Source: Zygnema cylindricum
Taxonomy: Eukaryota > Streptophyta > Zygnematophyceae > Zygnematales > Zygnemataceae
Direction: 5' to 3'
Assembly: GCA_037447655.1 (NCBI GenBank)
Contig: JBBHKE010002596.1
Location: forward strand, 1 to 62,000
Length of the DNA stretch: 62,000 bases
This document shows positions 25,101 to 36,524 of this stretch, piece after piece. The notes below the pieces were generated by a model. That model was not told where the DNA came from and searched no databases. It worked only from the letters and a program-made list of their open reading frames with translations. Within the stretch, counting starts at the first letter, position 1, and every line of letters begins with the position of its first letter. The translations under genes and the position numbers were made by a program.

Positions 25101-25953
25101 TCTATGGGCGGTGTAGTAGGAAATCGTATATGAGTGTTAAAAACCCTATAACCCTAAAAGCCCCTAAAAGACTCATGAGAAACCTAAAAATTGTCCATAG
25201 AAACCCTTAAATTATTGTGATTAGCCTGTTTTTAACCTGAATGTCGTATAATGCGACATAATACGATTTTACTTGTTTTAGTTTGATTTAATGTTATTTC
25301 ACCTGCTTAAACCTGATTTAAAGTTGTAGAAATTTAATGTAATTATATGTATCTTCATGCAATTTAATGTGATGTAACGCTGTTCATTTAACTATTTAAC
25401 GCTGTTTTGACCTGTGTTAACCTTTTTTCCTGTGGTATAAACTCATGTACAGGATATATTTAACATGATTTTATCCGATTTTATTTGATTTGCAGTCATA
25501 TAGGAGTAGAATATGATTCTATGTGACTTGATGCGACCGATTTAGTGTTTTGACCTCCTTTTACCTTTTTTACTGTCATATAAACACATTCTTACATCAT
25601 GTAGTCAACATGATTTTATTTGATGTGATTACTTTTATATACAGGAACAAACACTTGGGAGGGTGATTTGATGGGATGTAATGTGATTTTACATGATTGA
25701 ATGGTTTGACCTGCTTTAACCTTTTTACCATGGTATAAACACACATATATATCACATATTTGACTTGATTTTATTCGATTTTATTTGATTTTATTTGCTT
25801 TTGTATGCAGGAACAAACACTTGGGATCGTTTCGAATTGCGAGTCCACAAGAGGGTCATCGACCTCCACAGTCCCTCAGAAGTCGTGAAACAGATCACCT
25901 CTATTAGTATCGAACCCGGTGTAGAGGTGGAGGTGACAGTGACAGACGCTTAG
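22073..25953 (+). CDS. RPS20: 40S ribosomal protein S20 (uS10) gene, three coding exons, one frameshift
   Basis: uS10 is a small-subunit ribosomal protein at the head of the 40S particle. Coding exons are 22,073-22,187, 23,083-23,197 and 25,811-25,953, joined by phase-1 GT-AG introns (donors G|GTAGGG and G|GTAAGA). The product would be about 123 residues, the normal size. Recognisable blocks are [10 protein letters not shown] and VKNLEK in exon 1, [16 protein letters not shown] in exon 2, and [18 protein letters not shown] then [12 protein letters not shown] before the TAG stop in exon 3. The [18 protein letters not shown] block is plant-like. Oddities: exon 2 is 115 nt, one more than its phase-1-to-phase-1 boundaries allow. 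The extra base lies near 23,133-23,136, after which the expected [21 protein letters not shown] is found only in the next frame. Exon 1 appears to have one extra codon (SCMNSVKN where relatives have SSKNVKN). It is either the working gene with an assembly indel or a very young pseudogene. Confidence 0.9.
22361..22440 (+). pseudogene. Degenerate duplicate of RPS20 exon 1
   Basis: GAGTCTGCTGACGTCATC, CCAGAAGATCC, GTTAAGAACTTGGAGAA appear in exon order, matching 22,112-22,187 with several changes and an inserted ATC. It is flanked by the same GGGGAGGG tract as exon 1, so a tandem duplication of exon plus flank is inferred. The frame is lost. Confidence 0.8.
22497..22517 (+). pseudogene. Short exon-1 tail fragment
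   Basis: ATGTTAAGAACTTCGAGGGG resembles the exon-1 end (GTTAAGAACCTCGAGAAAGG). A third trace, GATGTTAAGATTCCAGAGAA, lies at 22,688-22,707. Both are short and set in purine repeats. Confidence 0.5.
23083..23197 (+). CDS. RPS20: RPS20 coding exon 2, with +1 frameshift
   Basis: Acceptor CTCTTTTCCTCCAG precedes it and donor GTAAGA follows. It encodes [18 protein letters not shown], then needs a one-base skip at about 23,136 to continue as [21 protein letters not shown]. Confidence 0.9.
23213..25800 (+). other. RPS20 intron 2, simple repeats only
   Basis: A 2.6-kb intron holding short CT and GA tracts (23,232-23,286; 23,455-23,620; 23,970-24,035; 24,090-24,155) and a GACA/CAGA-type tetranucleotide region (24,665-24,890). 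No embedded gene is seen. Confidence 0.7.
25811..25953 (+). CDS. RPS20: RPS20 coding exon 3
   Basis: After acceptor TTGTATGCAG it encodes the C-terminal 46 residues, ending in VTDA and TAG. This is the most conserved part of the family and is undamaged. Confidence 0.93.
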
Positions 25954-26299
25954 AGGGAGAGAGGGAGAAGGAGAGGGAGAGAGAGGTCTTTGCCAGAAGT
26001 CAAAAAGGAGATGGCGGTGGGAAAAGAGAGGTCGGAGAAGAATGGATGCTGTTGCAATCGGTAATTCGATCAAAATTTAAAAATGAAAAAAGAAATTTGT
26101 GCGGAAAAAAATGAGTCTGTTTCTTTGCCCATCTTGCTAAATAAATATTGTATTGCATCTTGTATATATATGGTGATACTACACGCATCATATTTTGTAT
26201 TGATACCCATATTCTGTATTGTGATGATGTATTGAATCGTGTACGATGTATATTTAATATGGGGGATGCATGACACAAGGTACATGTAGATAATAATTT

Positions 26300-27500
26300 C
26301 GTAGTATTTGTATTTCTTTTGCTTCTTCTTCTTTCTCCATCTTCCTTCCTTTCCTTTCCTTTCCCTTCTTCCTCCTTTTTCTTCCTTCTCCTCGTTCTCC
26401 TCCTCTTTCTTCTTTTTCTTTCTTCTTTCTCCTCGTCCTCCTCCGTTTTCCTTTTCCTCCTTTCTCCTCCTTTTCCCTTTCCTTCTCCTCCTCTATCTTA
26501 TTCCCCTTCTCCATCTCGTCCTCCTTGTTTTACATCTCCTTTTGTTCCTTCTCCTCCTTTTCCTCCTTCCTTCGCCTTCTCCTTCGTCTACCTTCTCCTT
26601 CTCCTTCTCCTTGTTCTCCTCTTTTTTCGTCCTTCTCCCCCGTCTCTTTCGTGTCTCCTCTCTTCTCTTCTCTTCCTTCTCCTCTACTTTTTTCTCCTTT
26701 TCTCCTTCTCCTCTTCTCCTTATTCCTCTTCTTCCTCTTCCTGCTCGTCGTCCTCCTTTCATCTCCTTTTTCTTTTTCCTTTTTCACCTTCTAATCTGAT
26801 ACTATCTAATGTGTGGTGTTTTGGCCTAGAAATCTGAAGCTACAAATTTTCAAAATGTATGAATTGAATTATATTTTTACCTCATTTCCGCAAAAAGGGG
26901 CAAGCACCGGGACCACACCGTGTATCACTGCTAGTGTTAATATTTTTTTCGCGACTAAAAATATTTTTTCCGTACACACGTTCTATTTTCTATAGGAGAC
27001 CGCCAATCGGAAGGTGAGAATCTTACCTTAAAATCAAAACCGTCGGACTCACAATCCAACAATTGTGCACGGAGAAAAGATGTTTTAAGTGGCAAAAGAA
27101 ACAAACATTTAATAGCGAAAGAAAACTCGAGGCTAAAATTTTGTACTGATTAGAATCATTGAAAAGGTAATGAAGTCGGTTGACAATGATGATGTGAGGT
27201 TATATGTGTTACTTCCAATTTTTTTTGACGTTTTAGGGTTACCATTCAAGTATAAGGTTGTTGTATGTAGGTGTGTAAGATAATGGTTACTTGTATGCTC
27301 TTGTCACACTTGTTAGTGACACATCACATTTGCTGTAAGGTCAACAACGACCTTCGTTTTTTTTTTGGGGTTAAAAAGTAAATAGCTTTGTTAAGAAATC
27401 TCACAAGTAAATCATCTGAATACATGGGAACAAAAAGCAAGCAAACTCGAAAAGAAAAAAACAAATTGAAGCGGGGGGAAAGAAAACCTAGGAAGTTTAG
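26300..27500. repeat. Dispersed repeat R, copy 1, with CT-rich core
   Basis: A CT-rich block (26,310-26,790) is followed by TGTTTTGGCCTARAAA and, past an inserted MITE-A, by GATGATGTGAGG, GGTTACTTGTATGC and AGTGACACATCACAT. The same order occurs at 46,060-46,870. Long frames in the CT block are artefacts. Confidence 0.6.
26912..27125. mobile_element. MITE-A copy inserted in repeat R
   Basis: ACCACACCGTGTATCACTGCTAGTGTTAA opens it in two overlapping family words (ACACCGTGTATCACTGC, TAGTGTTAA). GTGCACGGAGAAAAGATG and CATTTAATAGCGA are near the right. The second copy of repeat R lacks it. Confidence 0.6.
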
Positions 27501-28380
27501 AAAAATCGACCGATCTCAATAGGATTGGCAAAAATTGGATCCTCTCCCGTTATAACAATAACACTAACAGATTTGACTATTCATAGAAGCTTCTACACTC
27601 TTAAAGAATAAGATTTTATTATCAAAAACGCTATGGTGATTCCAAAACATGATTGAAATGAAAAATTGTTGACTACCATTAAAAGGTTAAACCCAAACTT
27701 TCGAGATGGAAAAACCAAAAGGAAACAAAATAAAAGGCAACACTAAAAGCAAGACATTGAAAGCAAGAAATACAAATAGAAAACAAATAGAAATACAAAA
27801 GCCAAACTATAAGAGCCTAAAAACCACGCTATACACTAATTTCAAAAAGGCAAAATGGGTCATAGATAAATACTGAAATACAGAAAATAGAGAGGACAGA
27901 AGAGGGATCGCTCCCACTGCTCCTCCCCCAGCTCCTCTCCTCTCTAAAAGTTGTCGGACCACAAAGTACGGATGACTTCATCCCAAGTGACGCCCAAAAA
28001 ATCAGAAATCTCGACTACCGCTGGATTAAAAAATCATCCTTTAGGATTAAGTTTCCCATAACGTCACTGCCCTTCTTTTTAGTAGCGTCACATGCGGCGT
28101 CCCAAACCTAATGTGCCGCCCGAGCCTCGACCCACCCGAGCCTCGAATGTAGTAAAAGAGAGGTCGCAAATTCGATTTTTCGATTTTCGAATTCGATTCC
28201 ATAAAATGATAAAAAAAAACAGAAAAAAAATATAGGAAAAATGTATTGACATAGACAGGAGGAGTCCGGTGAAGAGAAGGTAGGAGAAGAAGAGGGAGAG
28301 GCTGAAGTGAAGGGAGAAGAGAAAAAGTTAAGGTGGGGGGGGGGGGGAACTGTCAAGTTCACCGTTTATTCTTACAATTG
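27500..28380. other. Mostly unassigned; coding-looking scrap on minus strand
   Basis: Minus-strand 28,050 to 27,945 reads FFNPAVVEISDFLGVTWDEV and IRTLWSDNF, then stop. It is preceded by GKLNPKG and a TGA. This has protein-like composition but I do not recognise it. The rest is AT-rich with a purine block near 28,255-28,350. Confidence 0.3.
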
Positions 28381-28384
28381 AAAT

Positions 28385-29245
28385 ATGTTTTCTCCGTACA
28401 AACTCGTTCGGGGTTTCAATGGGAGACAGCCCAATCGGACGGTGCGAATCTTACCTTTCGACCGCAACCGTCAGATTCGCAATCCGACAAGTGTGCACTT
28501 AAAATATGTTGAAAGTGGCGAAAAAAACATTAACACTAATAACGATACACTCTGTACGGTTTTAGCGGAATAACCACATATAGCGCTTCCGACTGTTTCG
28601 CACCTGAAGTTTTTAAGTTCGAACTTTAATATTCGATGCCAGTTCAAAACATAAGCTTCCATGTCACACTACGTCATCCATAGCAAACATCGATTCTAGA
28701 TGACGTCACCATACTTGCTTGTTTGCTGAATCGTCTGCCAGCTGGCTATGGACGTGGAGCCGATTTTTCATGGCCAATAAGCGAGCGTCATTTACGCCGT
28801 GTACTTGTCAGCTTTTCAAAAGTACAAAATAAGTACAGTATTTTTGGCAAGGTGGCAAATCTCCTATAGGTTTAACTGGGCCAAAGCAGACTATTCACAC
28901 TAAAAACATGACCACGGAAAAGTGGTCGTTCAGCAGATTGTACTTTTCCGACAAGATTCCGACAGTCCCCCAGGTCCTTTGCCTGCGTCAGTCCTAAGTT
29001 CCCAGTAGCCTTTGTACGAATGGACCGCGTAGCGACAAGCTTAAGCCTAGTAGGTGTCCCACTAGAAGACAGTTGTCAAGGGTCGCAACGGGAACATGTC
29101 AGATGACCAGATATTATTCGATACATTGTCAAATCGTCTGGCTTGAAATCTGGAGGATTTTCTAGATTCCTCTCTGAGATTTAGCCAGACGTCTGTAACT
29201 GTACAGAAAGTATTACTGGCTGTCACATGTTAGGACTTTTGGTGC
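28385..29245. repeat. Dispersed repeat X, copy 1
   Basis: It starts with a MITE-A-like head (TTTTCTCCGTACAAACTCG) and continues about 700 bp into sequence repeated at 61,060-61,680. Shared words include ACTGTTTCGCACCTGAA, CTGCCAGCTGGCTA, TTGTACTTTTCCGACAAGAT and TTGCCTGCGTCAGTCCTA-like text. No coding is seen, so a larger non-autonomous DNA element is likely. Confidence 0.6.
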
Positions 29246-29297
29246 CATCAGATAACGACTGGATACAAGCTTTTACACACGTGTCTCAATTTGAGTG

Positions 29298-29520
29298 CTA
29301 CACCGTGAATCGCTATTAGGGTTAATGTTTTTTTGGTCTCTAAAAACATATTTTCTCCGTACACACCTGTCGAATTGTGGATCCGATGGTTGCGATTAAA
29401 AGGTAAGATTCTAAGCTTCCGATTGGCGGTCTCAAATTGAAAATTGGACAAGTGTGTACGGGGAAAAGATGTTTTGAGTGGCGAACAAATTGTTAACCCC
29501 AATAGCGATACACGGTGTAG
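29298..29520. mobile_element. MITE-A copy, 223 bp, intact ends
   Basis: Begins CTACACCGTGAATCGCTATT and ends AATAGCGATACACGGTGTAG. This is the best-preserved member and defines the family ends. Confidence 0.8.
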
Positions 29521-30093
29521 CAAGTAGGTTAAAGATTATAAATTGAGATTCGTAAAAAAAAAACAAACCGGCCAAAGTTTTTCAAAAAGGTGGTTATTAC
29601 CGCGACCGGACCTTTATGATGGTCTTTGTCAGGGACAAAATATACTGTGGGATTCCTCCCAGTGAAGGCTTAACATCATTTTGGATATACTTCAATGGTT
29701 CAATGTAAAATTTGCACTTTCGTAGTATATCACTGTACGAATTATCCTTACAATGTCGACGTCCCACTGAAGCCCCCTTTTATTCGCAGACGCTCTGGTT
29801 TTTTCACGGCAGCTTTTCAGCCTTGTCTTTCAGAAACGACAAACTTGAAGCGCGGAAAACCACGAGGCTAAAAGGAAAAAAGACAAAAAGAGCCTGACGA
29901 GATATCTTTCGGCAAAGGTTTTCTGCTGGATTTTAGTGGACTCGCGTCCATTTGTCCCAAAAGCAGATGGCCTCTGACACGTGTACAAATCTCGGGTCCA
30001 TTGTCCCACGAATCTAGATCATCCACACGATCTTACACGTTCTATAATGGACAAAAAAGGTACAGTAGTCCGATACATCGCTTCGAGGATTAA

Positions 30094-31033
30094 GGGTACG
30101 TCCCCATGTATTATAGTAAGTACTTTTCACTATCTTAATGCCCTAAAATTCAGGGAACTTTGACAAAAACTTTAGCCGTACGAGAAAATCATTTTTACCA
30201 AAGTAGAGTGAACGTCCATTCATATTTTGGATGTACGGCGTGTTTGTCGTCATGTGAACGCATTTTGGCGTTTTTCCCTTTACGACCCCCGGGCAAGAGA
30301 ATCAAGCCCAAAAAAAACTTCATCCAAAATCACCTCGAGGGGGTGATTTTAGGTCAAGGACCGCCCAAACAGCGAATGAAAAATAATCCACGCACGCTCC
30401 ACAAGAGTGGGAAAATTTTAGGATGAGGGAGAGTCCTCGCTAATTTTCTCCGTGCACGTCACGCGCATGTACGGAAAAAAAATTGCAGGGGTCTCAGACC
30501 TCCACTTTCATTCATTTGCAAAATTTTGCGCCGTCGTCGCCTCTCCCCTCTCCCTCTCACACCATCGCTTTTATCTCACTCTTTCTAGAATTAGAGACGA
30601 CAATATTGGTATAAAATGAAAGATCTTTTAGAAATATAATTTATTAAAAAAAAATGGGTTTTTTTGTAAGGCAAGTCGAGTCAAAAAAGTAAAAAAAACG
30701 AAATCGGGTAACCATGGCAGAAAGTTATTGAATCAGTGACGACGACATTGTCACAAGTGAGCATCACGTCACAATGTCACCAAACCCTAAACATCTACAA
30801 TTTCACAAAAATCTAGTCGTCTACCACTATCGCTGTTTTTGTTGGCGTCACTATTCGTCGGAAGTTTCGTAGTCAGCTTCAATCGTCACAAGTTGTACCT
30901 ACGTCTACAACCGTCACATTTCAAAGTTCTGATTTCATTTTCGCACATAGGGACACTCTTCGAAGTAGTACGGAGAAACTTTACTAGAGTCCAAAATACT
31001 TTATCAAAGTACCGATTACATAGGGACGTACCC
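30094..31033. mobile_element. H1-family Harbinger-like MITE, 940 bp
   Basis: GGGTACGTCCCCATGTA left end, TAGGGACGTACCC right end, TAA on both flanks (30,091-30,093; 31,034-31,036). Internal hairpin at 30,326-30,350 (AAAATCACCTCGAGG with GGTGATTTT). Confidence 0.85.
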
Positions 31034-31292
31034 TAAAACCCATATATAATCGAACGGTCAATGTATTCGGCTAGACACGTGGAGAATCGTGATCGTAATG
31101 TTGCTTTTCAAAAATATTAAAAAGTACGATGTGGAACGTTGAAGTACGAAATTCCGTACACAGTCTCACCTTTTGCCTGTCGAAATCCCACCCTTTATTA
31201 CAGGAAATTTTGCAGGAATACACGTGGATACCAGTCTATAGTAAGTCGTTGACTTTCGAATCTTTGAGGGCGTTGTACTTTACTGTACACCA

Positions 31293-31489
31293 TGAAACGT
31301 TATTAGTGTTGTTGTTTTCTTAACCACTTAAAACATTTTTTCTCAATAAACACTTATCGGATTTAAAATATGACGGTTGCGATTGAAAGGTAACATTTTC
31401 AACTTGCGATTGGCGGATTCAAATTGAAAATCCGACAATTGTGTACGGAGAAAAGTTGTTTTAAGTGGCAAAAAAACTATTAACACTAA
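31293..31489. mobile_element. MITE-A copy interrupted by an H1-type end
   Basis: Family sequence runs from ACCATGAAACGTTATTAGTG to TTAACACTAA, where an H1-type terminus (GGGTACGGCCCCATGTG) begins at 31,490. The H1 portion continues to about 31,860 without an identifiable right end. Confidence 0.55.
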
Positions 31490-31869
31490 GGGTACGGCCC
31501 CATGTGGCTATGTACGGGTTTTTTTTTGTCGTTTTCCTTTGTAACTTAGCGCCGTACTGCTTAAGCTGCAGCCGTAAGGTAAAATCGCAAATTTGTAGTA
31601 CAATTTACGCCATCCGTGAACTTAAGATGTACAAAAATTTGTCGTCTTGTGTTTTTTCGACCCGCTGTCACGTCATATTCAAACTTATCAGAAACCATAT
31701 CGACAATGTGCTGTAAGCAAAGTAAAACCGTTTATACATATAGGAAATCGTATTCCCACGTGTGAAAAGTTTTTGGAAGTTTTTTATGACGAAAAAAGGT
31801 ATAGGGTTGTTTGTTTTAATCCGCTTTCATGTTGTACGATCATTTTTCGCAGGGGTCTTTGTAACAATA

Positions 31870-32820
31870 ATAGTGGATCGAAATTGGTCGTAAATAGCTA
31901 TTTAAAGGTTACAAATATAAAGTTATTAATTTGGTAGACATTCGCGAAAGAATCGCGCAATTTGGAGTTCTATTTCAAAAGATATAGTGATGGGTGTATT
32001 TAGGTGACAGTGCGGAGTCAAAGTAACAAGTGGGTATCATTGTAACGGGTTAAGGGTCAAAAGTGGCCGCGGAATTTCAAGCGTACGTCTATAAAGTACT
32101 AATAGTCGTTTGGTACATATGATGGTTCATTTCGTACAATTTTTAGTACGAAACTTCATAAGTTAAAATTTGTAAATTTCGTAGGGAGTTTCGCGTGTAA
32201 AATTTGTGACGCACGAACCTGCGAAGTCACGTTTCAATCCGCACGCACTTTTGCACGTAAAATTACGTAGTAAAATAAAGCGTTTCATTGGTAAGAAATA
32301 CTACGTAGTTAGTGGGAGATTTCGCACGCTTTTGCATTGGTCAGTCTGAGTAGTAGCTGATCAATGATTGGCCCTTGTAAAACCTGTTCAACGGAGCGTT
32401 GAATCTGGCCTAACTAGTCCAGGGCGATGATGGATAAATAGGGAAGTCTAAGAAAAAAGTAAACATCTTTTCTTTTGGAAAAGTTTGTGGAAATTCCGAC
32501 TGATCTTGGTCTTGAGCGATTAAAACCAAATTGGAGCAATGGCATTTTTTCACAAAAATCTCTTACTAACTACGTAGTGTTTTAGTAGTAAAGAGATAAA
32601 TTATTATTAATAGTGGAGAGTAGTGGAAAACACTTTAAAAGAAGGGTTGAGCCACGAGGGCAAAAGACCAAGCTAATGTTATGTGGACAGAAGCTTCTTC
32701 TAATTTAAAGTTTATCCTTATGTGAGTGCTTTCCAATGTGGATGTGTATTTTACAATGTGTGGAATGTGTGGTTGAAATTGGTTGTAGTAATGGGATTTT
32801 TTGAGGGGTACGAGATCCTG
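31870..32820. other. Possible LTR of the Ty3-like element; no gene
   Basis: The stretch before the primer-binding-site-like sequence at 32,827 should be a 5' LTR. GATAAATAGGGAAG near 32,433 could be its TATA region. No second copy is in the window, so the left boundary cannot be set. Confidence 0.3.
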
Positions 32821-32826
32821 TTACAT

Positions 32827-32839
32827 ATGGTATCAAAGC
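32827..32839 (+). promoter_or_regulatory. Primer-binding-site-like sequence
   Basis: TATGGTATCAAAGCT follows GAGATCCTGTTACA. TGGTATCAAAGC is close to the plant LTR-element site complementary to the initiator methionine tRNA 3' end. It precedes a gag frame by about 0.8 kb. Confidence 0.5.
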
Positions 32840-32975
32840 TTTGGTTAGAAACCAGGGAGAAGCTTGCTCACCCGAAAATCGACTGCCGTGACCGGTGAGG
32901 GTGCTCTGGCCTATGTCGGTGGAACCACAATGTGAGTGGTAGGGGATTGGAGGGAAACTAAATGACCACACTGCC

Positions 32976-33108
32976 AGCGGCCACTGGTTAGATGTGGGGC
33001 GTGCTTAGGTCCTAAGGATTAAGGCGAGGTGGGCAGTGTAGAGCAGCCGCTGGTTAGATGTGGGGCGTGCTTAGGTTCTAAGGATTAAGGCGAGGTGGGT
33101 AGCGTAGC
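32976..33108 (+). repeat. 66-bp tandem duplication in the element leader
   Basis: GGTTAGATGTGGGGCGTGCT followed by TAGGTYCTAAGGATTAAGGC and GAGGTGGG occurs twice head to tail. Confidence 0.8.
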
Positions 33109-33663
33109 CACCGCCGAAACTCACTCCAATTACCTAGAGGCCAAACAACCTTGCCTTCTCTTAGCAATGATTCATGTGTAGAGGGAGGGCTTGAAACCAT
33201 GAAAGGTGAGGATGTGAGGATTAGAGATTAAAAGATCATAAAGTAGTGGGAAATGGGAAATTTGCTAATAGAGGAGAAAGAATAGGAGTACTTTACTTCT
33301 TCAAGAGCAAAAGAGTCCAGAAATGTCTCAAAACCTTTCAAACCCTAAATTGTTTCCTTTGATTGCCTTTAATTTTGCTGTTGCAAAATTTGTGGTTGAA
33401 TTATACCTTCGGGAGCTTTCAATTTCACTGTTGCAAAATTTGTGGGGAAAAATTTTACCTTTCGATTTCAATGTTTGGGAAAATTGAATTTTCACTAACT
33501 TGATTTTAATGTTTATTTGATTTCTCATATTTTGATATCTTTCAAAAGATTTGCTAAAGAAAATCAGTCTTGGATTGGAGAAATTTGAGGACTTCAAATC
33601 TGCTGAAAATCTTTCGGATATTTATACTCTACCTTTCTTATTGCTTGATTTCATTGTGTGAAA

Positions 33664-34410
33664 ATGGCAAATTCTGCATGGAAACGTGAAATGGAAAATG
33701 CTTTAAATATTTTGAAGAAGCGTACTGTGAAATTGGTCAAAATATTTAAAAATCATGCTGTTGTAATGGATGAAACAATTTTTGAATTTAAAAGTGAATT
33801 GAAGGATCTAAAGGAAAATGGGAATGTTTTAAATCAGAAATTGGATGAGCTAATAAATTTAATCAACACCAGAAATGATGTTAATGTCCAAACGGGTGAG
33901 AGTAGTAACATGAATGCCAGTTTTAGGGAAGATGATCACAATAGACCTAAGAAGATAAGAGATATGAAATTGTCTATCAGTGAAGCACTATCCTTTGATG
34001 GTAAGTGATTGATCAGTTGGATGCTTAGATTTTTTCATATAGAGTATTATTTGGAATCTAAGAATAATGATCGTGATGATTACACTTCTTTTCTTGTTAG
34101 TTGTCTTAAAAGTGATGCTCAAATTTGGTATTACATTCAGAGTTGGTCTAACCTAAATCCAGATAATGTTAATTTGGAAGCTTTTAAGACTGCAATCAAA
34201 TCGTGTTTCTTGTCTGTCACTTATAAATCCAGAATGGAAGAAAATTGGCTAAACTGCAACCAGGCTGGATTTCTGAAAGATTATATTGTAGAATTTGACT
34301 CGTCTAGCATTCATGTCATAGGTATGACTGATGAAACGGCTAACTTGCATTTCTTGAGCTATCTAATGTTGGAATTCAAGTATTTTCTAGGTCTAGAGAT
34401 TGCAAAATAA
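33664..34410 (+). pseudogene. Ty3-like retrotransposon gag, first part, stop inside
   Basis: Starts at ATG 33,664 (MANSAWKREMENAL). It has an N-terminal coiled-coil-like region and then a Retrotrans_gag-type core (SFDGK, LISWMLRFFHIEYYL, SCLKSDAQIWYY, FKTAIKSCF). A TGA at 34,006-34,008 splits it in frame, and TAA ends it at 34,408. Gag packages element RNA in cytoplasmic particles; this copy could not make a full one. Sequence resuming at 36,802 with a zinc knuckle is probably its continuation, displaced by about 2.4 kb of inserted retroelement DNA. Confidence 0.7.
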
Positions 34411-34424
34411 AAAGCAAAATAGTA

Positions 34425-35420
34425 GATATTGACAGCCTGCCACTAACTCCTCCTCAAGTCCCCACACTTGTCGCAGTCACTGAAGACTGAAGGAGGAGTT
34501 AGCCATGGCTGCCTTTGCTGTCTAGAGGGAGACAGACAGTTGTTTTATAGGGGGTTTTCCGTCCAAAGCTAGGTGGCGGACATCTCACTTGTCCCGCAAC
34601 AATTCCCCATAAGTGCTTCTCGAAAAGCAATCCCTCCATTGTAAACGCCCAATACGTGAAGCCTGTTCCATCAAACATAGGCACCCTAGATGGTGGGCCC
34701 ATAACCTGAAACTCTGAGACCTCCATTGGCCCTCAGAGTATGCAGATCCAAAAGAAGCTAATCTAGATAGTGCCGACTCCAAGTTAATATAAACCCAAGT
34801 GACTGACCCCTTGACAGTCAGAACCCCAATATAGATTCACCCCTGTGAAATAACACTTTCTGTGTGCTCAGTTCCACCACAGAATGCAAAGTTAGAATAT
34901 GAGATTTGGACACATTCACCCACTTTGACTTTCCCTTAGAAATACATCCACCCTGGCAGTCAAGTACCTCTTCTCTCTTTACTTCCCTTATACCTCCAAA
35001 AGCACACTGTTGCCTTCGAGCAATTTCTGTGTACTTTTCTCCCTTCCCCATTCTACTGATGTGAAGAAGCTCCAATTTTTCTTCATCCTCTTTCTCCTCT
35101 TCATCTTCGTCCTCCTCATCCACATTCCAACTTCTAAGTTTTTCCAAACAAGGGCATTCCTCCATATAATGACCCGGTTCCCTACAAAAGAAGCAAACCC
35201 CTTTTTTCAAAGCTCCCGTGCCTTTTCCTCTCCCTCTCTTTCCACCAAAGTTCCGATAAGGTTTACCTTTGTCTTTCTTTCTCTCATCACGCTTCCGCTC
35301 GTCACCACCGTTCTTCTCATCACGCTTCCGCTCGTCACCGCCGTTCCTCTCATCACGATTCCGCCAATCACCACCAGCTGAAAATGCATTGACCCTGTCC
35401 TTTCCCCTACGAAGCTCCAA
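34425..35420 (-). pseudogene. Copia-B remnant, gag part with CCHC knuckle, minus strand
   Basis: The 200-codon minus-strand frame (35,420-34,818) has a charged repetitive region (DERKRDE units) and a zinc knuckle CFFCREPGHYMEEC. At 34,726-34,560 minus is a gag start (MEVSEFQVMGPPS, then FDGTGFTYWAFTMEGLLF), the UBN2-type Copia gag signature. The knuckle region lies upstream of the gag start in transcription sense, so the copy is rearranged, not merely mutated. An LTR-derived tract runs between them. Confidence 0.65.
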
Positions 35421-35421
35421 A

Positions 35422-35823
35422 GTGCTTTTGGAGGTATAAGGGAAGTAAAGAGAGAAGAGGTACTTGAGGATGTCAAGGAGTGTAGAGTATATGATTTAGA
35501 AATGAGAAAGTCAGATCTAGGATCCATAAGTGAAAACGGGAAAGATAAAATTAATGAGGATAATTTTATAGATAATAGGGAAACAGAAAACTGGTCGGAA
35601 AGGGAGACTTCTCCCCTTTCCTCGGAATCCGTTGAAGTCTCCCTTTCCGACCAGTTTTCTGTTTCCCTATTATCTATAAAATTATCCTCATTAATTTTAT
35701 CTTTCCCGTTTTCACTTATGGATCCTAGATCTGACTTTCTCATTTCTAAATCATATACTCTACACTCCTTGACATCCTCAAGTACCTCTTCTCTCTTTAC
35801 TTCCCTTATACCTCCAAAAGCAC
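35422..35823. repeat. 190-bp perfect inverted repeat with 22-bp spacer
   Basis: 35,422-35,611 and 35,634-35,823 are reverse complements with no mismatch that I can find. Each arm carries Copia-B body sequence (MRKSDLGSISENGKDK in translation). The identical peptide on both strands is a consequence. The right arm's distal 55 bases also repeat directly at 34,964-35,019. Confidence 0.9.
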
Positions 35824-35839
35824 ACTGTTGCCTTTGACC

Positions 35840-36315
35840 ATTTTCAGTGATTCTTTTTGCTGCGGACTCAGGGGAGTCTAGGCTACACAGGGGTGTAGTC
35901 GGTCAGAGTTTTTGTCTGCCAGGGTGGCTGTATTTCTAAGGGAAAGTCAAAGTGGGTGAATGTGTCCAAATCTCATATTCTAACTTTGCATTCTGTGGTG
36001 GAACTGAGCACACAGAAAGTGTTATTTCACAGGGGTGAATCTATATTGGGGTTCTGACTGTCAAGGGGTCAGTCACTTGGGTTTATATTAACTTGGAGTC
36101 GGCACTATCTAGATTAGCTTCTTTTGGATCTGCATACTCTGAGGGCCAATGGAGGTCTCAGAGTTTCAGGTTATGGGCCCACCATCTAGGGTGCCTATGT
36201 TTGATGGAACAGGCTTCACGTATTGGGCGTTTACAATGGAGGGATTGCTTTTCGAGAAGCACTTATGGGGAATTGTTGCGGGACAAGTGAGATGTCCGCC
36301 ACCTAGCTTTGGAGG
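35840..36315 (+). pseudogene. Copia-B leader and gag start, inverted copy
   Basis: Reverse-complement match of 34,557-34,963: same leader (CTGTCAAGGGGTCAGTCACT), then ATG at 36,149 and MEVSEFQVMGPPSRVPMF. Similarity to the minus copy ends at about 36,312, where this copy continues GGAYYGESSE instead. Confidence 0.7.
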
Positions 36316-36467
36316 AGCTTACTACGGAGAATCATCTGAGACTGTCCAGAATATCACCCGGAGTTCAGATGCAACGGAAGGTGAAGGGAAAAACCTTTCC
36401 GTGGATGGGGAAATAGGGGAGAAGGAAAAAGGGACACCTATGGTGAGGGGAGCTAGGCTCTCAGCTA

Positions 36468-36480
36468 TGGTATCGGAGCC
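36468..36480 (+). promoter_or_regulatory. Primer-binding-site-like sequence
   Basis: TGGTATCGGAGCC is nearly identical to the site of the intact Copia (TGGTATCGGAGCT at 52,518). It lies 45 bases before a G-rich tract and an LTR-like start. Confidence 0.5.
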
Positions 36481-36524
36481 AGCGGGATTGCGGATGGTTT
36501 GACCGGCTTTCCCGTGAGGGGGGG

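Noticed and set aside
26254-26837. Overlapping frames of 85-172 codons
   Set aside because: Products of a pyrimidine-rich block. The paired repeat at 46.06 kb has the same composition but no conserved frame.
35207-35837. Two apparent genes sharing MRKSDLGSISENGKDK on opposite strands
   Set aside because: The same Copia-B sequence read from both arms of the palindrome.
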